This document shows, one piece after another, positions 1-8,444 of a stretch of DNA of 64,000 nucleotides. Made by a program: the position numbers and the translations under genes. Numbering within the stretch: the stretch's first letter is position 1; each line of letters starts with the position of its first letter. The notes under the pieces are model-generated. The model was not told the DNA's origin and searched no databases. It was given only the letters and a program-made list of their open reading frames with translations. Source of the DNA: Steinernema hermaphroditum (Eukaryota; Nematoda; Chromadorea; Rhabditida; Steinernematidae); contig CM059623.1 of NCBI GenBank assembly GCA_030435675.1, positions 336,012 through 400,011 of the forward strand, given 5' to 3'.

Positions 1-149
1 GAATGTTCGTTTCAATTGTGGGGAACTTTCGATCAGTGGTCCTATAGACATCTACTTCGCAGGCTACGGTAACTTCTACGTGTGGCTTTATTGTACTCTT
101 CTTATTTACATCACTATTTATACTTTCTTCTTCCGCCTCCCTACAGTAG

Positions 150-303
150 CTCAAGTGGCTCACCCTCGGCCTCAACACCGATATCGGCTTCGTGAACGTG
201 TTGTGCGCACTGTTCTCTACCGTAGTGCACACCGTCTCGCAGGCGGAGGCCAGCATGACGCTTACGGTGGGCGACACCTCGTTCATCTCCACTGCTCCTG
301 AAG
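150..303 (+). CDS. Partial exon of an unrecognised protein, cut by a gypsy relic
   Basis: An open frame starts just after a pyrimidine tract and a CAGTAG acceptor at about 143-149. It reads LKWLTLGLNTDIGFVNVLC and continues to ...TSFISTAPE. Third codon positions are mostly G or C, as in the real exons of this window, so I take it as true coding sequence. A hydrophobic stretch (GFVNVLCALFSTVV) could be a membrane segment. At about 303 the frame runs into sequence of gypsy integrase type, so the exon either ends here or was broken by the insertion. The start lies in an upstream exon I cannot see. I do not recognise the family. Confidence 0.4.
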
Positions 304-905
304 ATGCACATTTTTGCTCCTCAATACTATTTGAAGGGAAATACTACGAAAATGAAAGCGCTAGCCCGGTCAGTAGCCTGGTTTCCAGGGATGGACAGGA
401 GAATCCAGGCAAAAGCGCGAGAATGTGTAAAGTGTGCAGAAGTCGGCTCAGAGAAAGTCATGATTCCACTTCATCAGTGGGAGGAACCCATGAATGTATG
501 GGAAAGGATATCCATATCGACTTTTGCGGACCGTTCTACAAAGACACATGTTGTTAGTCGCGGTCGACGCCAAAAGTGAATGGCCGGAGGTCATCAAAAT
601 GTGCTCGACAAGCGCTGATTCCACGGTGAGAGTAGTAAAAAGAGTGTTAAGATGGTTTGGATTGGCGTATCCGACCATGGCCCACTGTTTGCGAGCAAGG
701 AATTCGCAGAGTACTGCAAACGGAACGGCATCAAGCACATGCAATCAGCCCCATATCATCGTCCTCAATCGAACAAAGAAGCGAAAAGATTCGTGCAGTT
801 CTTCGGCAGTGTCGAAGAAAGAGGACAGGACGGCCATCGAAGACAACGTAGGTTCCATTCTGCTAGACCCCGCTACGAGACCCAGGTTGATTCTGACTAC
901 TACGA
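304..905 (+). pseudogene. Ty3/gypsy-type integrase relic, frameshifted
   Basis: The three forward frames carry consecutive pieces of a retrotransposon integrase. Frame 1 (about 350-490) gives a WFPGMDRRI...C-x2-C zinc-binding (H2C2-type) stretch. Frame 3 gives DIHIDFCGPF. Frame 2 gives VAVDAKSEWPEVI with the core aspartate. Frame 1 again (652 onward) gives SDHGPLFASKEFAEYC, NGIKHMQSAPYH and the FVQFF end. That is the usual order of the zinc finger and DDE core in Ty3/gypsy integrases, but at least three frame changes make it dead. The tail near 870 (LDPATRPRLIL) resembles the stretch that follows the core in these elements. No LTR, reverse transcriptase or gag could be placed. Confidence 0.8.
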
Positions 906-913
906 CCAAATAG

Positions 914-1370
914 TCAGACCTTCTTGTGGAACAGTTTATACGCCAAGGAAAGGGCTGCTACAAGACGTCTTATGGGCAGAGTGGATGCGTACCGCTTAGC
1001 TGTAATATGACATAGCCAATATTCGTGACAGCTTTCGAAAGCATCGTCTTTGTCGCTGTTGTTCAAATCCGGTGAGTGGTCCAATTCCGGTGCTAGGTGT
1101 TCGTGTAGTTCGGCCTTGGTGATCGGTCGCAGCTCGTTAATGTCGAGCCCTTCACGTGACATTCCGCTTCTCCACCGGCTCCTTCTCTGTCAGCGATGAC
1201 GGTTCTTTGAAGTGCACAGGCGGTCGCGAGACACAGGTCTTTGTGTGCGGACACTCGATAGGCTCAGTGGGTTGAATGGATGCTGCTTGCCACGCGGGTC
1301 TTGTTATCTGGTTTGGTGATTGAATGATCGGTTGCGATGTGGGTGAACCTCAAACTTGGGTAATTAAACC
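914..1370 (-). pseudogene. Possible retroposed mRNA starting with SL1
   Basis: On the minus strand an exact SL1 sequence (1349-1370) is followed by 186 nt with no ATG. The first ATG, at 1162, opens an 82-codon frame beginning MSREGLDINELRPITKAEL, hydrophilic and plausible as protein. A second frame is open from next to the SL1 into the start of this ORF and would join it after one frameshift, so the original reading frame may be longer. The layout SL1 - leader - ORF is that of a trans-spliced mRNA copied back into DNA. The downstream end merges with the gypsy relic, and no poly(A) tract is visible. The protein family is unknown. Other explanations (SL RNA gene remnant) are not excluded. Confidence 0.35.
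1349..1370 (-). other. Exact 22-nt nematode SL1 spliced-leader sequence
   Basis: Read on the minus strand, the 22 bases match the canonical nematode SL1 exon (GGTTTAATTACCC followed by AAGTTTGAG) without a mismatch, and the next two bases are GT. Nothing in the roughly 90 nt that follow looks like the Sm-binding site (AATTTTTGG-like) of an SL RNA gene, so this does not look like a functional SL RNA locus. A chance match of 22 bases is negligible in 64 kb. Confidence 0.9.
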
Positions 1371-1530
1371 TTTATTAAGACACGGTACATATCACAATGG
1401 CGCGCAAAGAGAACAGTGGCTTCTTTGGCGACGACGGTTCCTTTTTCATCCGGACGGCAGCTGGGTGGGTCCTTAAAGGGCGATTGTTACGGGGCGGCGG
1501 ACGGCGGGATACGGTCGACGTCGGCATTTT

Positions 1531-1866
1531 TCAACTTGAGGAATTCAACTTGGCGTCGAACAGGTTGAAGGATGAATTCAGCAACTGTGGGCCTGATGCG
1601 AGGGCGATCCGCATGCGGGGGTGCATGCCAGCTCCTGGTTCTTGGACGACTCCTACCGTTTCGATGCTGTTTACTTGACCGATGCGATTGCAGCGCGTTA
1701 CAGCTCTGGTCTCGACGCGCTCGAAGAAGTCTTGGATAGACTGATCGGGTGAGGACTCCTCGAAGGAACAAGGCAGCAGAAGATGAGCAGCCAGGCAGCG
1801 GTGGTCAGATTTGGAGTGCAACAAGATGTAAATGTTAGCTATCGTCAATTCACAAAATCGCGACAC
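1531..1866 (-). other. Open frame with coding character, unassigned
   Basis: The minus frame reads ...DQSIQDFFERVETRAVTRC... and ends SFNLFDAKLNSSS-stop at 1531-1533. Codon choice looks coding (GC-rich third positions). In another frame further down, DEKGTVVAKEATVLFARHC continues to about 1365, next to an AATAAA-type signal. The pieces may be two exons of a minus-strand gene end or a gag-like retrotransposon remnant. I do not recognise either. The upstream part overlaps low-quality sequence. Confidence 0.25.
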
Positions 1867-2119
1867 CGTTTCTGTTTTGGTAGCGCGAGCGGCTCGGCGC
1901 CGTCGCGCGAAGAAATAAAATCAGAGTTATTGATCATTGTGGCGTTGGTGCCCTTGCGGCACGAAGACGAACGGTGCCGCGACAGAGCGAAGCGCGGCAA
2001 CCTTCTTTCGTTGTGATTTTGGGCCGATTTTTGATTTTATTTCTTCGCGCGGCGGCACCGAGCCGCTCGCGCTGCCAAAACGTTTTTAGACACAACATAG
2101 ACGGGGTCGCGATTTTACG
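1855..2119. repeat. Imperfect inverted repeat with about 50-65 bp arms
   Basis: The left arm (about 1855-1924) and right arm (about 2032-2119) are reverse complements. The core (1874-1923 against 2032-2081) covers about 50 bases with about three mismatches and includes the GC-rich block GCGCGAGCGGCTCGG. The outer parts share AAAATCGCGAC, with a roughly 15-base indel. The spacer is about 105 bp. No clear target-site duplication was found. It is most simply a foldback or MITE-like element. A transcript would form a long stem. Confidence 0.7.
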
Positions 2120-2337
2120 ACACTCGCGAAAGGGGGAAGAAGGATTCATCGCACATAAAGTCAATCAAAAAGTAAGCTAGAAACAACAAAAGGGTTACAC
2201 AATTTTTTCGGTCTTTGAAAACTTAAAGAGTTTGATTACAGTAAGCAAGGGAGAACCAACACAAATGAAAAAGGCAGACAACCAAGACCGATAACTTGAA
2301 TGACATATTTTGCAAAGCTAAACGAATGAAGGAAGGT

Positions 2338-2556
2338 TCACGATAGCAGCATATCCCTTCTGGTCTGGCCGACATCTGTTACCGTATCCACATAATTGAG
2401 AGTGCCTCGGATCTCGAAGTCACTATATCCTTCGGGACACTGCACGATACACGTCTCCTGCACATTTTCATTTCCGAACTCGAGCGATTCTTCTCTTATC
2501 GTTCCATTAGACGATGAAGTGTCGGGAATTTTTGCAACTTCGTGGCCATGTTTTGG
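2338..2556 (-). CDS. Orphan last exon of an unrecognised protein
   Basis: The minus strand has an ATG-less frame of 72 codons closed by TGA at 2338-2340. It reads HGHEVAKIPDTSSSNGTIRE and later CIVQCPEGYSDFEIRG, ending RRDMLLS. Codon use and the two close cysteines suggest real secreted or extracellular protein sequence. The frame is blocked upstream by TAG at 2557-2559, which could itself be part of a splice acceptor (CTAG). No upstream exon could be tied to it, so this may be a fragment left by rearrangement rather than a live gene. Confidence 0.35.
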   Translation of the reverse strand, partial: PKHGHEVAKIPDTSSSNGTIREESLEFGNENVQETCIVQCPEGYSDFEIRGTLNYVDTVTDVGQTRRDMLLS

Positions 2557-3345
2557 CTAGATGCCATTATTATAGGGAGGTGAGTTTGTGTGCCTTTGAC
2601 TTCTCAGCCCACCCTCTATCTGTTCAACCACATCACAGCCGATCGGCGCCTATCACTTTGGGTGGTTCCCTTGTAAGTGGGGTGAATCCGCCTCGCGTCG
2701 GCTTCTTCCTGACTTTGAGATCTGCCAACGTTAGCGATGTGCTTGATATGAGAAATAACAGTTACTCGATATATGAGTCGTTTAGGACAGAGCCAAAGCA
2801 ACGTTTGCACACAATTTCATGTGTATAAAAAATAATTCCTGTAGCCCTATAAGGTCGAGTTGTGTCGCGAAGCGACTTTTAATTTTGTGTGTGAAACCTA
2901 TTTCATTCAGACTTATAACCAAACAAATCTACTTTCAGCTCTTTTCTGAACATCAGATGTCCACGCATCTGTTCCACAAGTGCAGTAATCAAGATGACCT
3001 AGGCAGAGAAAGGAAACCCGAACTAATCCAGTGAAGAGCCTCTTGATGTAATCAGCAGACGAGTGGCAAATCCAGATGTGAGAAGTCGCATCAGTTATGA
3101 GACCAGTCATGACAAAACAACAGAAACCGACCGGTCTGAATTTCTGAATGGCTTTCTAGACTTCTATCTAGATGACCTTTTTTGTGCCCCTCTGTGCCGC
3201 CTCTAAGGGTACATCGGTCGGTGAAAGTACAGTCGCCGATGCAACCGTCGCGCCTTGCATCGACATCATGGGTGTGAAGTTCTCACATCTCTGGCGCAGT
3301 TCCTTCGATGTCTCCACTCCGACTGGATGTCATTTGAATCTGGAG
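2557..3345. other. No supported gene
   Basis: Short frames only. The stretch includes ACTTACAAGGGAACCACCC-like sequence on the minus strand, related to the dispersed repeat described at 16945-17318, and a copy of the recurring GGCTTTCTAGAC motif at about 3151. The plus frame of the next gene is open from an ATG at 3172, but its first 58 codons do not look like the family start. Confidence 0.5.
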
Positions 3346-4542
3346 ATGGACACGGTGCCCTACGACTTCGTCGTCCGTCTGATGCGACTTCGATTGGCGA
3401 CATTTAGACGCACGGGCCGTAAGAGTACGGAAAAGCTGGGACGGAATTACGGCACGATAGCTACCGAAATAGCGAGCAAAGACGTGGATTGTGAGATATC
3501 TGTCCCCGGACTGTTCTCCGACGAACCCCTCAGTTCCGATCAGAAATTCGCGTGTTCGCCTGTGTTTGAGGGAGTTGTAAGCGGAAAGAACGTAAATTTC
3601 GATTCTATCGCTGAAGCGCAAGATATCCTTTGCTTCTCTGTAACCGTCGAAGAAGTGCAAGAGTTTGATGACGGTATAACCCACGATCGATTCCTCAAAC
3701 TGATGCAACTCTGTCGATACGCTCGATTCCGTCACCTCATCATTCGATGCTTTCCCCCACAAGAGCGTAATTTTCAACTTGGGACCATTCCTAATGCTAG
3801 ATCCTTCTTTAACTGCGTCACCTTGATCTACCAGGTGGATAGTCCGCTGTTTAGAGATGTTCTCATCGCGTTCTCGCGTACACAGAAGTTGGAACTTTTG
3901 AAAATACTTGATAACGATGCTAACGACTATTTCCTTGAACCTGCCCGGACCTTCTCCCGTCCCTCTGAAAGTCCGCCGCCAGAATGGCTCCACGACGTTC
4001 TTCTGAAGATGTTCTACCAATCTCAGCTTGTGGACTTGCAACTTCACTTCAGTCCGTCGTGGATGGCGACTATTTTTTGCGACATTGCAGTCACGAGATG
4101 GATTCAGAGCCCCGAGACATTCCCTAAAACCCTCATGAGGAGTGCTTCAGGCCTCGGTGCTCCTCCGCTAATTTTATTCCACAAGTACGACTTTTCTACT
4201 ATAAGTCGAGGAAGCGCTGAAGCCGATTTGGCTCCGTACATGCAGCGCACTTTCCACTTGCCGCATCCAAGCGAAAGGGGTTGGCGACTTGTCATGCATG
4301 TGTTTACCAAAAACGAACGCATGGAACAAGAAGATATTTCAGACACAGAGTTCTGCGCGCTTGCTTCCTGCTATGTGATCGACTTCTGCTTCCAAGACGG
4401 CGAAGCTGCTTCATTCTGGCGACACAAACGAGGCACGCCCATCACCAATGGATTGGTTCCTTGCCGCTCGACCTCTCGAAAGCTCTTCTGTGCTGTGGTT
4501 TCCGTTTTGCTTATATGTTTCTTTATTCCACCATTACGGTAA
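3346..4542 (+). CDS. F-box-like family protein (nematode-expanded type)
   Basis: A single-exon frame codes for 398 aa from the chosen start, MDTVPYDFVVRLMRL. I chose it because nematode F-box-like families typically begin with a MD-x-VPYDF-type motif; the frame is also open from ATG 3172, which would add 58 residues. The N-terminal helix block resembles an F-box-like region that in related proteins binds Skp1 and recruits substrates to SCF ubiquitin ligases. The rest is a divergent, presumably substrate-binding region without recognisable repeats. The last 30 residues end in a hydrophobic run (LFCAVVSVLLICFFI), odd for an SCF adaptor and possibly a membrane anchor or read-through of a retained exon. 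AATAAA follows at about 4582. Related sequences are at 4998 and 46633. Confidence 0.7.
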   Translation: MDTVPYDFVVRLMRLRLATFRRTGRKSTEKLGRNYGTIATEIASKDVDCEISVPGLFSDEPLSSDQKFACSPVFEGVVSGKNVNFDSIAEAQDILCFSVTVEEVQEFDDGITHDRFLKLMQLCRYARFRHLIIRCFPPQERNFQLGTIPNARSFFNCVTLIYQVDSPLFRDVLIAFSRTQKLELLKILDNDANDYFLEPARTFSRPSESPPPEWLHDVLLKMFYQSQLVDLQLHFSPSWMATIFCDIAVTRWIQSPETFPKTLMRSASGLGAPPLILFHKYDFSTISRGSAEADLAPYMQRTFHLPHPSERGWRLVMHVFTKNERMEQEDISDTEFCALASCYVIDFCFQDGEAASFWRHKRGTPITNGLVPCRSTSRKLFCAVVSVLLICFFIPPLR

Positions 4543-4663
4543 TGTTCAGTTGACCAGGGACATTACCTGCACACTGGAGCCTAATAAATGCACCCTTTCA
4601 ACGAATGTTTAATTTAATCCTTGGAAAGTTACATGCAAAACAGAAAGTTACACAAAAAGTCTC

Positions 4664-4735
4664 CTCCCCGGCCGGGAATCGAACCCGGGTCTCGCACGTG
4701 ACAGGCGCGGATACTCACCACTATACTACCGAGGA
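4664..4735 (-). tRNA. tRNA-Asp (GTC)
   Basis: The minus strand folds as a full 72-nt cloverleaf including the discriminator G at 4664. The acceptor stem TCCTCGG pairs with CCGGGGA (one G-T pair). The D arm carries AGTGGTGAGT, the anticodon stem CGCGC pairs with GTGCG around CTGTCAC, and the T arm is CCGGG-TTCGATT-CCCGG. The anticodon GTC (plus-strand GAC at 4700-4702) sits at position 34-36. No intron. It lies between two F-box-like genes. Confidence 0.95.
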
Positions 4736-4997
4736 CCTTATAGGCCTGTGTCCGAAAAGCTTATATTTCCACAAGTATCTAACGCATGCGAGAAGACCAG
4801 TTGTAAATATGCAAACGTTCGGTGAACAGCTGTCAATAACGCTCTTTTTGTACCTTTTTTCACACCGAAATGCTTCAATATTTTTGCTTATAGCGTTTCC
4901 CGAACACTCTAGAGAATCTTTTAGCTAAATCTACTACCCCTTTCCCTATAAACAACGCATATGCAGCCTCCCCGGTCGTGCATCGATCTATTTCAGA

Positions 4998-5930
4998 ATG
5001 GGCAACAAACAGCCGAAAAGAGAAACCTCTCGCAACTCTAATAAGGACTTTGCTTACTTATCCCACGATATAATCTACGACATTGTTCATCTGACGGACG
5101 TGCCCACCAATTTACACCAAATGAAAGGAGTTTGGGGAAGAACAGCTCGTGCTCGTAACAAGAGCACGATGTATACACAAGTCTTCAAAACGGAAGATCT
5201 TCGGATGATCGACAAAGTTCCCGAGGCACTCTACGGTCAACTCTACCTGCAGCCGAGGCTGTGGCTCGATTCCGAACATGGCAAGGAGTTCATCGAACGA
5301 ATCCTGCCAAGATTCTCAAAACTGTGTTTTCGGCTGTCCATTTATGGTGGATTGACGGACTTTCCCGCTCACTTCAAGGACTTTCTCGTCAAGCAGCTCC
5401 ACTCGAAGTGCCTATGGGACCTGGAGTGCGACATCGACACGGATCTAGAGATCGACGATGACATCCTCGCCTTTTGCCTCTCTCCACAAGTGGAGCGATT
5501 CCTCTGGAGGGCTCCAATCTCGTCGAGAGTCGTCTTGTCCATCTTTCTGGATCTGACTTCACGGAACGTTTCTGTCAACACTCAACGGCGCCGATTCAAC
5601 TGTGAGGTCAGGAAGGAAGAGATAGCAATCATCGTGAACAGGCTCCGCCTTCGCAAATGTGTGGATGGGAACCGATACTACAAACGAGTCCAAAACGAAA
5701 CGAACCCGGAAATGACCGTGGAAATTCATATTTGCGCCGACACTGGGGATGTTTTTCTGTTCCTGCAGGAAAGGGACGACCGACAGATGCTCGCATTTTT
5801 GGGAGGTGGAGCCGTAGCGCTGCGGAAAAGAATGTACTTCAATGTACTCAGACATCGAGAGGTGGAGCCGGAAAATTTGAATAATGAAGATCTAGAAGAA
5901 GAAGTTGAAAAGTACTTGGAGCCGAAATAA
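4998..5930 (+). CDS. F-box-like family protein
   Basis: A single-exon gene of 310 aa starting MGNKQPKRETSRNSNKDF. The start is supported by an acceptor-like TATTTCAG one base upstream, the usual place for spliced-leader addition. Residues about 20-55 (FAYLSHDIIYDIVHLTD ... MKGVWGRTARAR) match the F-box-like opening seen in expanded nematode families, in which a ...LPxDIIYDI...W... pattern forms the Skp1-binding helices. The remainder is alpha/beta and charged, ending in an acidic tail (EEEVEKYLEPK). It is probably a substrate adaptor of an SCF ubiquitin ligase; the target is unknown. A frameshifted relative with the same YLxxDxIxDI opening is at 46633-46960. Confidence 0.75.
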   Translation: MGNKQPKRETSRNSNKDFAYLSHDIIYDIVHLTDVPTNLHQMKGVWGRTARARNKSTMYTQVFKTEDLRMIDKVPEALYGQLYLQPRLWLDSEHGKEFIERILPRFSKLCFRLSIYGGLTDFPAHFKDFLVKQLHSKCLWDLECDIDTDLEIDDDILAFCLSPQVERFLWRAPISSRVVLSIFLDLTSRNVSVNTQRRRFNCEVRKEEIAIIVNRLRLRKCVDGNRYYKRVQNETNPEMTVEIHICADTGDVFLFLQERDDRQMLAFLGGGAVALRKRMYFNVLRHREVEPENLNNEDLEEEVEKYLEPK

Positions 5931-5987
5931 TATGAATCACATGATCATATATCGATCAATCATGTCAAAGATAAAAAAATTCACTCA

Positions 5988-6297
5988 CTATAACTCATTC
6001 TCCATTTTCCCGGAGGATTTTACCATAGGGGAACCGGAGACGAAGGCTTCATCGACCGGACCGATCTTCCAGATGCACTTAATTTGCCCTTTACACACCC
6101 TGTCCAGTCTGCATGACGATGTCTACGTTCAATCCAGAAGACTGAGACTGTCTCCTGTCTCATCGCTTTCGTCGCAAATGCAGACGAAACGCTCATTCGA
6201 TCCAAAGTGAGAGTTCACGAGCGGTAGGTTCGTGAAAGTCGGCGAAGAAGCTCCAAACCGTGGTTGTGCTCCGACTGAGATGCCACCTTGGAATTAT
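5988..6297 (-). pseudogene. Broken minus-strand coding remnant
   Basis: One minus frame reads VGAQPRFGASSPTFTNLPL, then RFVCICDESDETGDSLSLLD, two stops 6 bases apart, and then RVCKGQIKCIWKIGPVDEAF to ...SGKMENEL-stop at 5988-5990. The two halves are in the same frame and rich in cysteine, so a single protein interrupted by stops is likelier than chance. No intron with usual ends removes the stops. Its upstream part overlaps the first exon of the plus-strand gene at 6280. Unknown family. Confidence 0.3.
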
Positions 6298-7125
6298 ACG
6301 ATTTTGACTGCGGCCGCCATTCAGCTGACTTTTCTGATTACGGTAGTGACGGGCTGTTCGCGCGGAAAGCGCCCTGCCAAAATTGGTCTTCCTCCAACAG
6401 CAACAAACAATAATAAAGGTAATTCAACGTTTTGATTAGTTTATGATTAGTTGGTTAGCAGTATTCGCCTATCCGAAGAAGGCCAAAGTCGAGAGGAGCA
6501 TTCGAGTCAACGTGCACGGAGGCTATTCTGCAGAAGACTTTAAAGGCCCGTCTCCATCCAGGGATGACACCGTCGAGTATGTCGCCTTTTTTCATCTTTC
6601 TATCGTAATCTTCGTTTTCAGCGCACCAACTCAGACAGTACAGGAAGTGCATGCGCAAACTTTTGAACTCACACAAACCACCGTCGAAGATAAGAATCAA
6701 GGCAGTGTGAAAACGAAGTTGTTGTCGGAAGGAAAAAAGAAATCTTCGAAGACTCCGAATAAGCGGCCGCCCGACGACACTACTATCGCCAATACTAGCC
6801 AGATGACGACGGATGGACCTCGGACACCCAGCCGCGACGGGCAAACAATGACGAAAACGATCGCTGATTCTCGTGTGGTCTCGGAGTCGACGATGGTTAC
6901 TGAGAAAGTGCGTGAACAATCCACACTCGTGGCGCACACTCAAGATGAATGTGAATCGACCGAAAGAAGTGCGAGTGTTATACAAAGGAAAACTACGGTA
7001 AGTCACTAGACATTGCAAATTATTCACACAAAGGCATGTACTTGTAGATGGACGCAGATCCTACACAAAATTCACAAACGATGCGCGGAAGAAAGGCCAA
7101 GGCAAAGGCAAAGGCAAAGAGATAG
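6280..7125 (+). CDS. Novel secreted or membrane-anchored protein, four exons
   Basis: Exons 6280-6418, 6462-6576, 6622-6997 and 7048-7125 join in phase to 235 aa. All introns are 43-50 nt with GT-AG ends. The N-terminus (MPPWNYTILTAAAIQLTFLI...) is a signal peptide or anchor with a possible lipid-like VVTGCS motif at its end. An in-frame ATG at 6232 would add 16 polar residues and spoil the signal, so I prefer 6280. The rest is hydrophilic, Thr/Ser/Lys-rich and probably disordered (for example KKKSSKTPNKRPPDDTT), and the tail is a lysine-alanine repeat (KAKAKAKAKR). AATAAA follows at about 7183. I recognise no domain. It reads convergently towards the minus-strand UBE2J2. Confidence 0.65.
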
Positions 7126-7415
7126 CTCGCATTTTTCCGATTGTAGAATTAAGGTTGTACTGAAGACCGCGAAAACATGCCGAATAAAATAGTTAACAGC
7201 CACGTGATCAAGCCTCAACGCCCATAAAATTTACCATCATGGTTTGAAGGAAGAAATAGTAGGGTATCCGAGAACAAGCCGAATATGCAACACAAAAGTT
7301 TAATGATTAATCGGGTTACACTAATACAGAGTCTACATGAAGAAACGTTGCAAGCAGTGAGATTTCAGTTGAGATCGGGCGACACATGTTTGATGGTACA
7401 CGTAACCTATGGAGT

Positions 7416-8222
7416 TCACTTGGCGGATGTGGAGACGACGTACTTAACTGCAAGTGCAAGTAGAACGACTCCTGCAAGAATCATAAGATTAGAAGTGAGT
7501 GTTCCGCCCATCGCATTTCTGTCTCTGCAGCAAGCGGTTGGTTCCATTAGAAAGTTGAATGGAAAACTTACCGCTGCGAACGCCGCTCCGATGTATGCTC
7601 TTCAACCGCGGGAGGAGCTTCTTTCTCCTCTTCTTGCAACTCAGCACGCAACTTCTCGGTTAGATCTGCAAAGACTTCGCAGAAAGTTTTGTTCTAAACC
7701 GGAAACTGTCAAATAAAGCTCAGGAATAGAGGTGTAACCTTCAAATTGAAAGCTCGCGATTTCTTGGCCAAAGCTCGCTTCTCCTCATCAGTCGTTTTGC
7801 AACATCCATAGGTGGGGGTGTTCTCGTTCATGAACGAAAGTAAGCCGTTGATGATGGTGGAGACGGTCCACGCCGGATTCCACGTGTCCGGGTGGAAGTC
7901 CGAGATCGACAAGCAAAGACGGGTGTTCGTTTGGAACCGACCAGAAGGAGTAATCATGTAAATCGCAGGCGGCTTGAACGGGAAGTCGGCGGGGAAGACC
8001 AGCTTGCCGTGGTAATAGCCACCTAGAAAGTACTTGAAAATGGATTGCACAATAGAAACAATATCTACCTTCGTAAGGAGTATCAGGAGATCCTTCCACC
8101 ACGTAATGCCATTCGAGTATGTTCGATGGGAGGGGCGCAGCTCGGACAAGAGGTACAGGATCCTTGAGCAAACGCTGGTAGTCCTTCTTCAGGCGTTGCG
8201 TGGCCGTTGCGTTCTTCGCCAT
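7416..8222 (-). CDS. UBE2J2: Ubiquitin-conjugating enzyme E2 J2 type (ER-anchored)
   Basis: Exons (minus) 8222-8069, 8022-7739, 7693-7572 and 7524-7416 give 222 aa. The start ATQRLKKDYQRLLKDPVPLV, the core EGGYYHGKLVFPADFPFKPP and the catalytic-cysteine region TRLCLSISDFHPDTWNP are those of the UBC6/UBE2J2 family; the active Cys is in TRLCLS. A linker follows the core (TFCEVFADLTEKLRAELQEE), and the C-terminus is a single membrane anchor (SNLMILAGVVLLALAVKYVV) with a short tail, as expected for a tail-anchored E2 of the ER membrane that works in ER-associated degradation. Length is close to the usual 250 aa or somewhat shorter. A TTTTCAG acceptor lies 25 nt upstream of the ATG (about 8247), consistent with trans-splicing. 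Confidence 0.93.
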
Positions 8223-8444
8223 TGGTGCTACAGTTGAAGTGCTGCGCTGAAAACACGGTGATTGACAGAACCGACCGATCCCAACAACTCGTGCACAAAT
8301 GATGATAGCTGTGGACTAGAACCACCTGACAAGAGGCGAAAAGCGTCGCCTGGGGTAAACGATGCTTTATACATTACATAAAAAAAGTTCTTAATAGTTT
8401 ACAAATAAGTAATTACAAAAATCTACAAAAATCCACCTTATAAT

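Noticed and set aside
3283..4047. 254-codon minus frame
   Set aside because: Antisense shadow of the F-box-like gene; no domain similarity.
6455..7027. 190-codon minus frame
   Set aside because: Antisense to the spliced gene at 6280; the plus-strand exons join in perfect phase.
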